From assembly GCA_000827265.1 (NCBI GenBank), contig KN834826.1:183813-223770 (forward strand): a stretch of DNA of 39,958 bases, given 5' to 3'. Of this stretch, positions 19,300 through 31,320 are shown piece after piece. The translations under genes and the position numbers were made by a program. The stretch is from Collybiopsis luxurians FD-317 M1 (Eukaryota > Basidiomycota > Agaricomycetes > Agaricales > Omphalotaceae). Position 1 is the first letter of the stretch; each line of letters opens with the position of its first letter. The notes under the pieces are model-generated. The model was not told the DNA's origin, did no database searches, and was given only the letters and a program-made list of their open reading frames with translations.

Positions 19300-22200
19300 G
19301 GTCTACACACTTTTGTCTCAAGGGGCCATCCTTACTTTTGTCAGGCACTGGACAAGTCTGCAAAGATTTGGACTTTGATGGTATAGGGCAGGCATCACCT
19401 TCTCTTTGGTTGTGAGTTTGATAAGGGGGCCCTTGACCTTATTCTGCACCTGAGGCTCCTCCTATTCATCGCTAACCTCCTTTTGAGAAGAGATTCTGGG
19501 GCAAGGAGAGTTGTAGTTGTCATCTTTGGATACATCCTGAGCCATATCAATTCCTTAATCTTGATTTCAATTTTGACCTTAATTTCACTTTCACCTGGGG
19601 ACTAGCAGAACAAGTATAGGCCTCCTTACTGCTCTTGTCCCCCTCCTTATCCTTAGAGTCTGACAAACTGACAATGGTTTTAAGATTCACCACCCACTTT
19701 TGAAATTTCTTCAACTGGTGCAAGAGACAGATAGGAAGGCCATTTTCATTGTCTCATCCCTCTGGCTCCTGCAGCACAATGGGAATATCACCCATTTGCA
19801 GCACTGGGAGTGCCTTCTGTTCTGACATTGCAGGGAATTTCAGCTTGATATTAACATATGATTAATGGAACTCACCATCTGTCCATGAAATAAAACAGAC
19901 AAGCTTATCCTCATCACAAGGAATGCTGGTCACAGATAGCTTATCCTCTTCACCCAAGCCATCTGCCTGTTTTGTGAGATCCTTCAATTGTGATCTCCAA
20001 TAGTTGATGCAGTCTTTCACAATGCACTTGAGAATATTAAAAGGAAGTTTGGTTATTTCCAAGAGCCCATTTGACTCACCAGGGAACCCAGGAATTCGAG
20101 TGCCTTTCAGCCAATTAACAAGGGTTACTTGATGCCTGTAGCATAAATCAGCGAAGTTTTCATCCCATTGCATCTGCTTGATATTATCATTGGGACATAA
20201 ATTGCCTGTGAGCCACATATGAGATTTTTGTTAAGAATTATAAACCACAATTGAACTTACAAAGTAGAATTATAAAGATGTCCTTTGCTGCACTGCATAT
20301 TCACAGCCTGCTTTCCAGGTACAAGTCAACCAGGCATTGCTTCTCAGGTGGAAGCACACCCTCCTGACCCAGGCACATGTGTTGAATACAGATCATAGAC
20401 CCATAATCCATGCACTGTAGCCTCATTGCAGTGGCATTTGAGCTTTTCATTCCCTCAAACAACAGATCTGCTCCCCATTGGATGGCTTTTCCACTCATGG
20501 GATCCACAGCCCATCCAAACACAGAGAGTTGATACATCTCGTAGGTCATCTGTGCCTATAAAGATGAGTGAATACATTTGCAAATAAGCACACAAATGGA
20601 ACATGTACTCTCAAAGTAAATCCCTTAGCAAACTTCAAGAGTTTTGCTTCTGAAAGTCCTTCTACTTGAACAGCAGTGACATGCATGGCCACCTTTGTGT
20701 CATAATACTCCCACAAATTGGCAAGTACTTTATTTTTCTCCTTTTCTGGCTGGTCAAGAGTCCTCTAGTACACATCTCATAAAATGGCAGCAGCAGATTG
20801 TCCTTCATCTTTCTGCATATTTAGCCCATTCTCCACTGTGGCATAGTGTTGGAAGATATTCTACATTTTATGGCTACAAGGATTCTTCACTGTCAGTCCC
20901 ATTGTGTTCCTTAATGCCACTTCAGAATGGCCCACTTTCTGAGCAATGTCTCCAATTGTTTGATTGAATGATTCAGCTGCATGCCATGCTTTCTGAAGCA
21001 TTTCAGTATGAAACTTGCCTCAATGTTGGTCAGCATTTTCTGGGTTATATCCTTCAGAATTGCTGGAATCTTCTCCCATCCCAGGCAAATGTGGATACTC
21101 CAGTTGACTTTGACTTGACTCCCTACTTTTGTGTGAAGATTCCTTTGAAGTATTGTTGGAGTGAGGATGGTGCATACCAGGAGTGTCATGACATGGCTGT
21201 CAGGAGGGGGAAGAGGCACACTGAGTAGATCTGCATGAGCATTTCTCTTTGAACTCTCTGTCATTGTGATTGTCTTTGCCCTCCTCCTGGACAGGAGAAA
21301 GACATCTGCCCTTTTCCTTCATTCAGTCTCTGTGATGAGGAGCAGGAAGAGGAGGAGGAAACCCCTCATCCTGATCCTGTTCAACTGGAAGGCATCATTT
21401 GACTTCCTTCATGCAGCTTTTAGGTAGTGGAGACAGAGGAAGTTCAGCCTCCTCACCATGTTGAACCACAGGAAATTCCCCTTCCTGCTCCTCCCTTTGC
21501 TGCACTGGAGGAAGGCATCCTCTGTTCTTCTTCTTGGGAGGTGGAGGGAGTCCCTCCTCCTCCTCCTTGTCTTCCTCCTGATCACCTTCATATTCAATAT
21601 TATCCTCCCTTTCCCTCATGCTTCACTTGCTGACAGTGGACCCTTTTTGACAGAGCTGAACAGACAGCCCAGTTGGCATTGGAGAAGACAGTGGGAGTGG
21701 ACTTGAAGCCAGCAGCATGGTGGAGAATGGATGCAATGTTGAAGGTCCTGATGTGGGTGGAATCCCACATAAGGTTTGAGAGATGAGGGGCTATCTGGGG
21801 ATGGTAGAAGAGCAATAATAGCCTTGTATTTTTGGATCACCATTTTGAGCATGCATTGACAAAGGAGTTCTCTTTCTTTGAAGGCATCTAAGCTGTGTGA
21901 GAGTTGAACTGGGGGAAGCCAGTAAACTGTGTTGATACAGTCAGTGACTGCATTCATCAGTGTGCAATTCTGTTGCCACACTTGATATGCTGAATCTATC
22001 ATAGAAGTATAGAGGCTGACATTGAATTTGAGACTTGGATGATAAGAGTTGTGTCCAACTGTGGGGGTGTGTAGATCAGGATTAGGATTGACAAAGATAT
22101 GGCTGGCAGAGTGGACAGGATCCTGAAATGTAGAGGCAGTTGGAAATGTCATTGGCGCAGAGTGCAAACAGGATGCACAGGAAGCAGAGTCTTCTAGAAC

Positions 22201-22608
22201 TTGCACAGGTGTGCCAAAATTTGGGCGGAAAGTCTTGTGACCAGTCATATGTGGTGGAGATCTTGATTGAAAACCTAAATGACAACATTATCACTTAGAG
22301 CTTATTTGACTCAGTTAAGACATACCTGTATTCCTTGTGTTGAGATTGACAGAATTGCCATTCAGAGTTGTAGAATCCAGTGAGAGTTCCAGTTCAACTT
22401 AAGGTATCAAAACATGGTCCACAAACAGACTTTTCTTTAAATGTCATCTAGTGGCTTGAGTAAATGGTGGCTTGGCTGCCATAGCCTGCTTTTTGAGTGG
22501 CACAAGGCTACCAGAATGGGCTCATCATAGCTGAGCTCTGGTACAAGCCCCTGCAATCTCTATTTGTTTACTTGCAGCATGGGTGGTACATTTGGTGGAG
22601 TTGCTCAT
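19300..22608 (-). pseudogene. Uncharacterised multi-exon gene, basidiomycete-type
   Basis: Proposed start at 22608 (MSNSTKCTTHAASKQIEI). A clean intron lies at about 22275-22325 (GTATGTC...ATTTAG). The following exon (21616-22270) encodes MTGHKTFRPNFG through QVWQQNCTLMNAVTD and KERELLCQCMLKMVIQKYKAIIALL. An acidic/Pro stretch follows at 21400-21620. Further exons carry LANLWEYYDTKVAMHVTAVQ (about 20650-20740), MTYEMYQLSVFGWAVDPMSG (20301-20549) and CYRHQVTLVNWLKGTRIPGFP (19862-20218). The C-terminus is charged and disordered, to about 19300. Many stops look like CGA or CGG decay (TGA, and Arg-to-Cys/His changes). The architecture resembles large uncharacterised ORFs repeated in mushroom genomes, but I know no function. 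The next gene upstream on the same strand is the KOW/SPT5-like gene. Confidence 0.5.
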
Positions 22609-23025
22609 TGTGAAATGGATTTGGATGCGAAGCAAATGATATTAACTGAAAAGAAGAGAACTTTATGAAGTGTGCACTGTAACCAATGAGTGGGAAAAAC
22701 AAACAATAGCATTTTTTGATTTTCCTTTATTTGTTTAACAAGTGCTGGCCTTCCCGCAATGTCCGCATAGTAGTTTAACATCATCTCAGATGAGGAGCCT
22801 TCCTCTCTTACAAATGATTCTAAATCTGCTGGAACTTCTTAAACATTCTGCTGAGGGAAAGACAAAACAATCTATATCATTGCATACCATTAGTGACAGT
22901 AGAACAAACAGGTCTACATGAAAAATCAGAGTACACAGCATGTAGGATAGCAAGTACAGCATAAGAAATATCTAAAATGAAGTCTGCAAGTCTGTAAGGG
23001 AGAGCAACCATGTACAACATAGACT
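22609..23025. other. No gene seen between two minus-strand genes
   Basis: No supported ORF. It should hold the promoter of the 19.3-22.6 kb gene and the 3' end of the 23.0-26.5 kb gene; no TATA box stands out. Confidence 0.4.
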
Positions 23026-26000
23026 TCAGATAAGTGAAACACTATCCCAATCGACAGGCCCAGGTTGCAGGGGAGGAGGGGGAGTTTGATGTCTGCCTAA
23101 CTGGGCCCTCTCAATTTGTTTAGCTAGTCCACTGACACTTGCAACCACTTCTGCCTTCTTCTGTTTCACATTCTGAATATTTCCCTCACCTTCTGGTTCA
23201 TCCAGTGGCAACATCCAGCCACCATGCTTCATCCTGATTTTATACATATTCTTGTTACCAGCAGCATTTAAAGTTGCAGAAAGATGAACAAGCAGGAGGA
23301 ACAAGTAGTGAATTACTTCCTTGTCATAGCCTATTTGTAAGATACATGCCATTGCTAGCAATCAAATTTCCAGCGTCATTGTGGACTACATCACTGATTC
23401 TACATACAAGCCTGCCAACATGACAATGCAGACTGACCTTGTCAGCATCAGCAATGAGATAGAGACCCCTCACATTGTAGCCCTTCTGGCTGACTGCATT
23501 GGTATGCACCCCACTTGGAGGAATATTGCAAATGTCTTCTGCACAGATTTCAATCTATCTGCTTCTTCTCTTGTCTTTTTTATTTAGAGACATGCAAACT
23601 TGAAGTCTACCATCAGATAAGACAAGATAGACAAGCTGATCCAGTGGGCTAGCATGTGGGCCATGGTGAACTATAACATTAAATTCCAGACCATGCAAAG
23701 ACAGACATCATACAGGACTAAGAATCCACTTGTCAGGCAGTGGTGGATCCAAAAGAAGCAGACCCCTGAGTTGCATCTTGTACTCCTTAGCATCAGCCTC
23801 TATCACCTTGTCAAAAAGCAAATTAGCATGTTGCCAAATGTTGTGTGTGAGAATGGCAGTGGATTGAACACTTGTATATGTAGGGGTATAATCTGAGCAG
23901 AAACAGTAATAGTTGTCTAGTTCAGAGAATTTCAAGTCATGTAGAAACTGCAGAGATCTTATTAGAAACATCAGTCATATGAGAAGATAAATGCAAGAGG
24001 ACAAATGGACTTACTCAGCATTTTGAACCAAGTCATAGTCCAGCCATTCATCTCCAGCTGTCACAACATCATAGCAAATATACACAGCCAAACTACTGAT
24101 GCAGCTGTCATCCCATTGAACATCAAGAACTACACCCTGGTAGCCTTTCCTCATAGGGTGTTTCAACACACTAACATGCATACCCATCCATGGAGCCTAG
24201 TAGTGTGTGCATAAATCTGGTGGTAATTCAGTCAGGGACAAGTTTTGGGAAGGAGTCAGCAGCATCATTGAAGCTAGGGAAGATGAAATGTTGCCAATGG
24301 CAGTGGAGGGTGGAGCATTGTACACAGAGTTCAGAGCAAAGCTCTGAACAGGCTTGATTGGCACAGCAGTGAAAAGTCTGTTATGCAGGGAATGGGTGAC
24401 AAAGTCCTCATTGCACTGTTGTTTTAGCCACTGGATGGTCACATCATTCAAAAGTATGGATGTGGAACAGTTTGAGGGATCAGTTGCTAGTACCAAACTG
24501 AGGCCACTGATACTTGGTATACAGACAATGCTCATGTTGCTGAAGTTTTTCTGCAGTAGAATGGTGGGAAGGGAAAAAACTTCGAGACCAAAAGTGACCC
24601 TGCAAGATGTGGATTCAACAGCCTTGATGAGGCCAACAGAGCTGTGGTAGGATTGTGGTAAAAGTGGGCCTGTATACTCATGTCCAAATGGTTCAAAGAT
24701 GTGAACCTCCTTGCCTATTGAAAAGTACCATGTAGATGGAATGGGCATATGGAGCCATGATCCTCATATGGCAGGATGTTGGGATCATGCAAAGTATTCA
24801 AAGATGCTGGGATCTACAGTTGAGGGAGCAGCAGATATACACCAAGCCTTTTGTTCTGAGGCCATAAGGCCTCCACAGAATAGCATGTCATCATATAAAA
24901 ACCCCTGAAGATGACCACACAGATAGGGCTTTGAGCACATATTATTATAGCAGTTGAGCATTTCAACTTTGAAGTTCATCTCCTGGGCAAGACCAATGGC
25001 CTCATTGAAAAAGAATGGCAGAGGAGGGGGATGTAGATTATCACTGGCTGTGTATTGAACTGCATCAGCTTGGCTTCTCACAAGGTGGGATAACAGAAGG
25101 AGGGGGATATGGGTCAAATGATAGTCTAGCCACAGATCTGGCATGACCACCAGAGCAATATCCTGGTTCTTATAACCACCTTTGATGCATACCCAGTCCC
25201 CAGGGCAGAATTTTTGTTAAGTGCTTAGCTTGGGATTGCATTCCAGACTAACACCAGTGACAGCATAATGGATGGGCATCTCTAGCTGCATTGAGTGTTG
25301 CAGGGCAGGGACTTTGGAGAATACCTGGACTTGTAATCTCAGAGAAAAAGGATTGTCCTCATTGGTGGATACAACTGCTCTCTCCTTCCCCTTTAGCAAT
25401 GCAGTTATGGAGGAAGTGGAGACTGTGACAAGAGGATAGTGTGGAAAATAGAAACCATTGATACTATGGAGGTACATAGCCAGTTGTGTGTTTGATTTGA
25501 ACATATTCCTGGCCATGATATATAACCACCCTTGACAATGAGATGGAAAAGCCATGAGGATCAAACAGTTGGGCACTGTTGTAGCATGAGGGTTGTGTAG
25601 GTTAGGGTTGTTTTTGAGAATGTTGTTACAGATGGTTTTGATAATTTGTTTCTCAAAACCTTTCTATATCTGTCATTCAGTTTGATTTTCATATAATACC
25701 AATACAAGTACTCACATGGCATTGTACATGAAAAATGGTGAAGTTCTATAGAAATGTAGGACCTGGATGTTTGTATTGAATCTGTTGAAGCTGCTCATAG
25801 AAAGCAGCCAGAGTGGGATCCAAGTCAGTTTCCAGTTCCGCTTCAAAGAAATAGCCTTCCTCCTCCTAATCCTCTTCCTCCTCTTTCTCTTCCTCCTCCT
25901 CTTCCTTCTCTTTCGCTTCCTCCTCCTCCTCCTCCTCTTCCTTCTCCTCCCCCTCCTGTTCTTCTTCATCTTCCTGCTCTGCAACAGCTTTTCCAAGGAC

Positions 26001-26547
26001 CTTGGGAAATTCAAAAGGGATTTCTGGGGTAGGGGATAGACCAGATTTGGACAGATGGTTATATCCTCAATCACAGTTTCACCTGGTGTAGGAGGCAGGG
26101 GAGTAGGAGACACAATTTTGTGGTATCCAGGTCCATGTGAATGAATATACTCTGCCTCAATGTCATCAAAGAGAGAGGGGATCCAAAAGCCATTGGCATC
26201 TTTCATCATACAAGAGGAGCCTGTGGACCCAGAGAGTGAAAGGTTGGCAGAGGTGTCCTGACAGAGCTCCTTCACTAAGTGTTCATCATATGCATTATCC
26301 TCCTTCTCCTCCCATGCTAGTCTGTCAGGAAGTCTGTACTCTTCCTCATCATCATCTCCTTTGGTCTCTCCTAAAATGAATGGATTGGAATTTTTGCTAC
26401 TACATTTGAGTGCCCTCCTGTGCAAAGTTTTCTGTATAATGAGAAATGGAACTGAGATCAGAAAATGTGTGTCAGATAAGGAATGTGTCCTGCCTTTTCA
26501 AACTCATCTTGCTTGGGATTAGATGTTGAGGGGGCAGGAGATGACAT
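23026..26547 (-). pseudogene. KOW-containing, SPT5-like gene (decayed)
   Basis: Start proposed at 26547 (MSSPAPSTSN, then DEFEKAG as in the copy at 322). Order: acidic N-terminus with DANGFWIPSLFDDIEA, then a Glu-rich repeat (about 25860-25990) in which the frame shifts, then LAAFYEQL..IQYKHPGPTFL. A splice donor (GTGAGTAC) lies at about 25713. The next ORF (25217-25576) holds ARNMFKSNTQLAMYLHSING. A KOW-like motif follows (PGDWVCIKGGYKNQDIALVV, about 25137-25196), then 24785-25150 and 24197-24748. A second KOW-like segment is KHPMRKGYQGVVLDVQWDD (about 24100-24185), followed by FLHDLKFSELDNYY and HVGRLVCRISDVVHND. KOW motifs bind RNA or protein in SPT5/NusG elongation factors, and mushrooms carry many divergent SPT5-like genes. 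No NGN domain is recognised, so the assignment is moderate. Confidence 0.5.
25858..25990. repeat. Glu-coding GAA/GAG microsatellite (minus reading)
   Basis: A CTC/CTT repeat on + that reads as GAG/GAA on minus. In one frame it gives poly-Glu, matching the paralogue at 885-990. In the frame that is open from the N-terminus it gives a poly-Arg/Lys stretch, so an indel in the repeat has shifted the frame. Confidence 0.75.
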
Positions 26548-27156
26548 CCAACAGAATCTGAAAGGAAGGCAGGTCAGCACAGTGTCTAGATGGAAAATAT
26601 CCAGAGGGGGAGCATGCTGGAATTGACCAACATGGTCTCTCGCTGTATTTTTTCTCTTTTAGCTCATTCTCAGGCTCACTTTACATCCTTCAGATGTTCT
26701 CAGCATTGTCAAGGTATATTTCTTCATCATATCTAATGACTCCCACCCTCTATCCATTGCACTGCCCGACTTATGTACTACAGTAATGCAAAGTCCAAAG
26801 TAAGGCAGGCTGGTCCCCCATGGGAAAAACTCCTTCCTTCACTCTTGCAAGACCATCATTGCTGTACCTGCTGTTGTTGCTGTTATTGCTATTGACAGCA
26901 GCAGCACTGCTCCTCACTGTTGCTGTTGTTCTTGCCATCATTTCCAGTCACAGAGGGGACCCTCTCTCTCCACATCATCATAGCACAGGTCTGGCATTGA
27001 ACATCAGAAATTGAAGTAACCCCTCCCCTAGTCACTGGAACTGCCATGATCCCCTCCATGTACCTATTCTTTGTTCACACAGCCTGAATCAAATTCTTCC
27101 ACCTGTTTATTGGGCTCCAATATATAAATCTTGGACATTATGCCTATTGTACATTC
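26548..27156. other. Upstream region with conserved flank and CTG-type microsatellite
   Basis: About 26580-26650 is homologous in reverse complement to 215-275. At about 26855-26930 there is a CTG/TTG/CAG-rich microsatellite that creates a Leu/Ala-rich ORF (26820-27014); I regard that ORF as repeat-derived, not a membrane protein gene. Confidence 0.45.
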
Positions 27157-28245
27157 TTGTTTTGCCATTGGGGTCACCCTTCACATTGGCTGCAACACTA
27201 CAAAGCAGAACAATGCCAATTTTGCAATACACAGAAGGTCCTGCAGCCTGTCTCTTATTCCTCGCTATCATTCATGTCTTCTGCCCAACTCAAGAGTCTT
27301 ATGAAGGTGAGTAGGATGTGGCTGCTTTTCTGCCCTATCCTTTACTCATTGGAGCCATGCAGCTCATACTCAATCCATTCCAGCAATGGATGCTCATTGG
27401 GTAAGCAATGTAATTTCACATTGGTTTTTTGCATTGTTTTTCATTGTATATATAAACTCCTTTCAAAAGTACCTGGATTCTGTTCTTTCACTACCCAAAG
27501 CACTTCCCAATGCTATGCCTTCTGCTCTCAAGATGCTCAAATCAAACTCAGCACTATACTTGGCCAAGTCTTGTGCAGTGCACATTCTGAATGTTCAAAC
27601 AAAATTCATATGTTGCCTGGTTCTCTCATCTAGTTGTAGTTTTGCTAATGTATGTCAATATCAATGTCATGCAGTAGTTGAATACATCAAGTTCACATTC
27701 AAAAACACCAATAAATTGCACATCTGCTCCCTCTGCTCTCTATACAAGCTCCCTGAGCACCAGGTCATTTTCAAATGGATGGTCACAATCACACACAGTT
27801 ACTGTCCTATGCTCATCAAGTCATTCCACTAGCATGTTCACACAATGGTTGAGTCACCTGAGTGTGCTTTGAATGCTGGGCTGCAAATCTTGAACATTTC
27901 ACTCACACTTTCAATGGTGTTCTGAATATTCCATTGTCTCTAAAAACCTGCACCCAATGGCTTCAGGTATATGAACCTGAAGGCTGTAATCTTATGGTTC
28001 AGCACCTCCTTGGCATCCTCTGTGAAATATTCAAGTCCATAACCATCAGAGACTTTGAATGGGCTCTTTTACAGCAAGCATACAAGGCTCACTTCCCTAT
28101 GTATTGGTGGAAGCTCAGCATCATTGAGTGGGAGGTACATAATAGTGAGATCAAAGCCATTGACGAAAGGTGTTTGGATTATGACAAGAAAAGGGGTGAT
28201 TGGTTCTTTGTCAATTCTGGTAAATTTTTAAAGGATATAGTCTAG
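27157..28245 (+). CDS. Weakly supported ORFs, unknown
   Basis: Overlapping + strand ORFs 27157-27633, 27386-27832 and 27862-28245. The last (127 codons, LEHFTHTFNGVLNIPLSL, CEIFKSITIRDFEWALLQQ, YDKKRGDWFFVNSG) has the most protein-like composition. Short GTGAGT- and TAG-containing intervals suggest a decayed multi-exon gene, possibly part of the KDZ element's cargo or its N-terminal region, but no homology is recognised. Confidence 0.25.
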
Positions 28246-28900
28246 CATTTTACTGTACCAAATCTGTTTGAAGTTTACTCCATTAAATAAGACTACACTA
28301 GGTATACTATTAGAATGTTCAATAGAAATACTTTGCTTTACCATGCTTTGGCTTTCCCAATTTAGGCAGGAACCCAATAATAATAATATACATGATCTGT
28401 TTTGGTACTGGAACAATTGCCCCTTTTCATCCAAGCATATGATGCTGAGCCATTTTCATTATGTGCCATAAGCTAGCCAATTGTCATATATGTGGTTCAT
28501 GGTCCAAAATGACCTTTCCCAATGGGTGTCACTTTAATGCAAAAGCCTGGACTTCTGAGAATTCCAGGACAGGTTGGAGTTAGAGGCAATTGACCTGTTA
28601 CTGAGGAAGATATTGCTTGAGTTGGAACCACTACCAGTGCACCCCTTGCTGCTTCTCTCAATCGCAAGAGCTATGTCTTTACACCAGAGATTGTGTCACC
28701 CAGCAAACATTGTTCAAACTGCCAGAAAACTTTGCAATAATGGATTGACAATGTTATACCATTGCTCTTGGATCCCTACCTTGAACTTCAAAGAAGGACC
28801 CAATCATTTTGACATGAGAGTAGGCTGACAGCTGAAGCTGAATTATGTTCTTGCTGTCCTACTCAAAGCTTGTCTGTATGGGTGGTTCAATTTCACAGTA
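28246..28900. other. No confident gene
   Basis: Contains an 84-codon ORF (28574-28828) with no named motif, which might be the degenerate N-terminal part of the following transposase. Otherwise AT-rich and closed in all frames. Confidence 0.35.
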
Positions 28901-30539
28901 TGTCTACAGGCTCATAACTCTACCTCTCCTCACTAAACAGTCCCTGTTGTAGAACTGGAGAAGATAGAGTTCAAGGTATCAACTTGTGCTCCCACTGCTG
29001 TCCAACTGGTGCAGCGCAGGCTTTTTCCTTGTGTGCCAGGTTTTCCATCACTCGCTGTGGATATACAGGTATTGGATTTTGTCTGACAGCTCTTCCTTTG
29101 CATTGCACCTAACTACACTGCTTGGTGCACCATGGTGATTGACTTCTTGGGTGCACAAGGCTATTGTCTTCCCAATTATGATCCCCTATGAAGAAGATTC
29201 ATAAAATGCACTGCAATCATGGTTTACTGCACTACATGATGTTGCCAACTCCAGGGTTCAGCTCCTCTTACATGATGTTCAAATAGGTCTTATTCCAGAA
29301 GCACATGGACAACCTATGCAGCGAACACCTGTATCTCATTGCTGAGAAAGCATACCATCACTGTTTCCCACAAACAAAGAAGTGGCTGCTGATCTGCCTG
29401 AATCTAGTAAATGTCAAAATGGACAATTGACTCAGTGTGTTTGATTTGTAGGTGAAGTTGAGGATGCTCCTCATTCATGCAAGTGGGGGCAGTCTTGTGA
29501 TGATGGGGCAGACAGCTCTGAGGAAATGGAGTCAACAATGCCACTACACTGACCAAGCAAATATCTGCACTCAAGGTGTCTGCTTTGTTTTGGTGGATCT
29601 GAAATGTGAGCATTATGCCTAAGGATCAGGACTGGTTTAACTGGCTTAACTGATTCTCTATTTAGCAAGAGTGTCATTGTCTGTCTCGATGCCTGCTTTA
29701 CTCAGAAACACAATGCACACAAATCTGGCTGCAATCCCCCCCGGACCCATCCTCAGTCATTTCTTATTCCCAAATTAGAAGTCATGGCTTGGAAGATGTA
29801 CATTGACACTCTTGAAGAAGTAAGGAGTCTGTGCAACCCACCAAGTGAAAGAAGCCATTGAAAACCTCATTCACTTTGACCACCTGGAAGATGGAATGCA
29901 AGTACCAACATCTATCTTGGATGGGTGCTTGGCTAGCTTTACAGTGGCAGATGAGGCTCGAGTGAAAGGAAATACCCAGTTTTTTGATGTTACAGCCCAG
30001 ATGGCAATTTTGTGTCATCATGACTGTCCACTTTGGGTTGTGAATATGAATACACCTGGTGAAGCTCAACATTACACCCTTGCTTTATTGGCAAAGCTAT
30101 TCAAACACCCCCCACTGAGTGTAATTGTTCAAATTCTGTATGATATTGCATGCCAGCTGCATCAGAGTTGCATCAAGTGGGGCTTCCTTAAGCCTTACAT
30201 GTCCCACACCACTTTCTCAATCTCAATATTTCACATGTTCAGTCATCAATGGCCTTGTCAAATAATTTATGATCTGTGCAAAACTATAGGTTATGGTTTA
30301 TTGGATGGTGAAGGTGCTGAGAGACTCTGGCATTCTCTCAGTTGGTTAATTGCCTGTGGGTGAGTAGCAGGGGTACAGTGGTCCCATCCATGATTGTCTA
30401 GAGCTCATTGCTAATTTCTCTTTAGTTTCATGTCCATATGTACCATCTTGATAGTCAGCTTGAGTTTGCAAATGAAGAGGGACTGTTCAAGCTGGGAGGC
30501 TGCATCAGGAAAAATAGCTTGAGCTTGGGGTTAAATTAT

Positions 30540-31320
30540 AACAAGCATAGGACACTTCAAGTACTTAGGTTACCTAGGTTTCCACAGTCCAACTCCTATA
30601 TCCTAGGGTGCCCTAGGTTGTCCTAGGTTGGCTCAGGTTGGCTCAGGTTACCTGAGGTTACCCCAGGTTGCATAAAGGGTTAATAAGTAAAAATAATATA
30701 TCTTTATATATTACTGTTTGTACTCTATTCTACTGCATATAGTGAGCTATTGTACTTGTAACAGTAGTAGTAGTAGTAGTAGTATTGAACTTGTACATAT
30801 TTTATGTATAGTATATATGGTGTACATTTTCATCAGGTATTCTACTTTATAATGTATTACATTACACTAGTATTAACCTAATATACTCAAGTACAGTATT
30901 TCAGTACAGTAAAGAGCTTATACATGTACATATAGTGTGTATATAGTATGGTATAATTGTGATATACTTGTTTTGACCATATGAAAATTATTTTGATTGT
31001 AGACAGCTCACAGAGTTGCATCATGTGACTTATGTCAAATTTCAGTTTCTATGAGTTATTAACAACTAAGAAGGTGTCCTTGTCATGCATTTAGGATAGA
31101 TTAAAGCATAGGTATATATATTCAATATAGTTTTGCCTTATTTGGTAATATTTACAGCATCACTCCTCAGGTATCCTTGGGATACCTGAGGTTTTCCCAG
31201 GATATTGGCATTTCTGAGGTTACCTGAGGTTCACCCAGGTTGCACAGGTCACCTAGGTCACCCAGGTCCCTCAGGTTGCTCCAGGTTGCCTCCTAGGTAA
31301 CCTGAGGCTCAGACCATTTT
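30540..31320 (+). mobile_element. Insertion bounded by 10-bp-period CCTAGGTT/CCTGAGGTT arrays
   Basis: The transposase reading frame is lost between LGGCIRKNSLSLG (30.53 kb) and the next conserved block (31.41 kb). The intervening sequence starts and ends with short tandem arrays of about 10 bp: left about 30560-30675, CCTAGGTTG, GCTCAGGTTG, CCTGAGGTTA; right about 31170-31310, CCTGAGGTTA, CCCAGGTTG, CCTAGGTCA. They enclose an AT-rich core with a (GTA)n run. The arrays are in the same orientation. No ORF. It is consistent with an unclassified non-autonomous insertion; no target duplication was identified. Confidence 0.5.
30763..30785. repeat. (GTA)n / (AGT)n microsatellite
   Basis: About seven uninterrupted AGT/GTA triplets within the AT-rich core of the insertion. 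Confidence 0.9.

Noticed and set aside
21395..21633. Opposing Pro-rich and Glu-rich ORFs
   Set aside because: Only the minus-strand acidic/Pro reading fits the surrounding minus-strand gene; the + strand ORF is its complement.
26820..27014. Leu/Ala-rich 64-codon ORF resembling a membrane helix
   Set aside because: It is generated by a CTG/TTG/CAG microsatellite; no neighbouring exon or conserved residue supports a gene.
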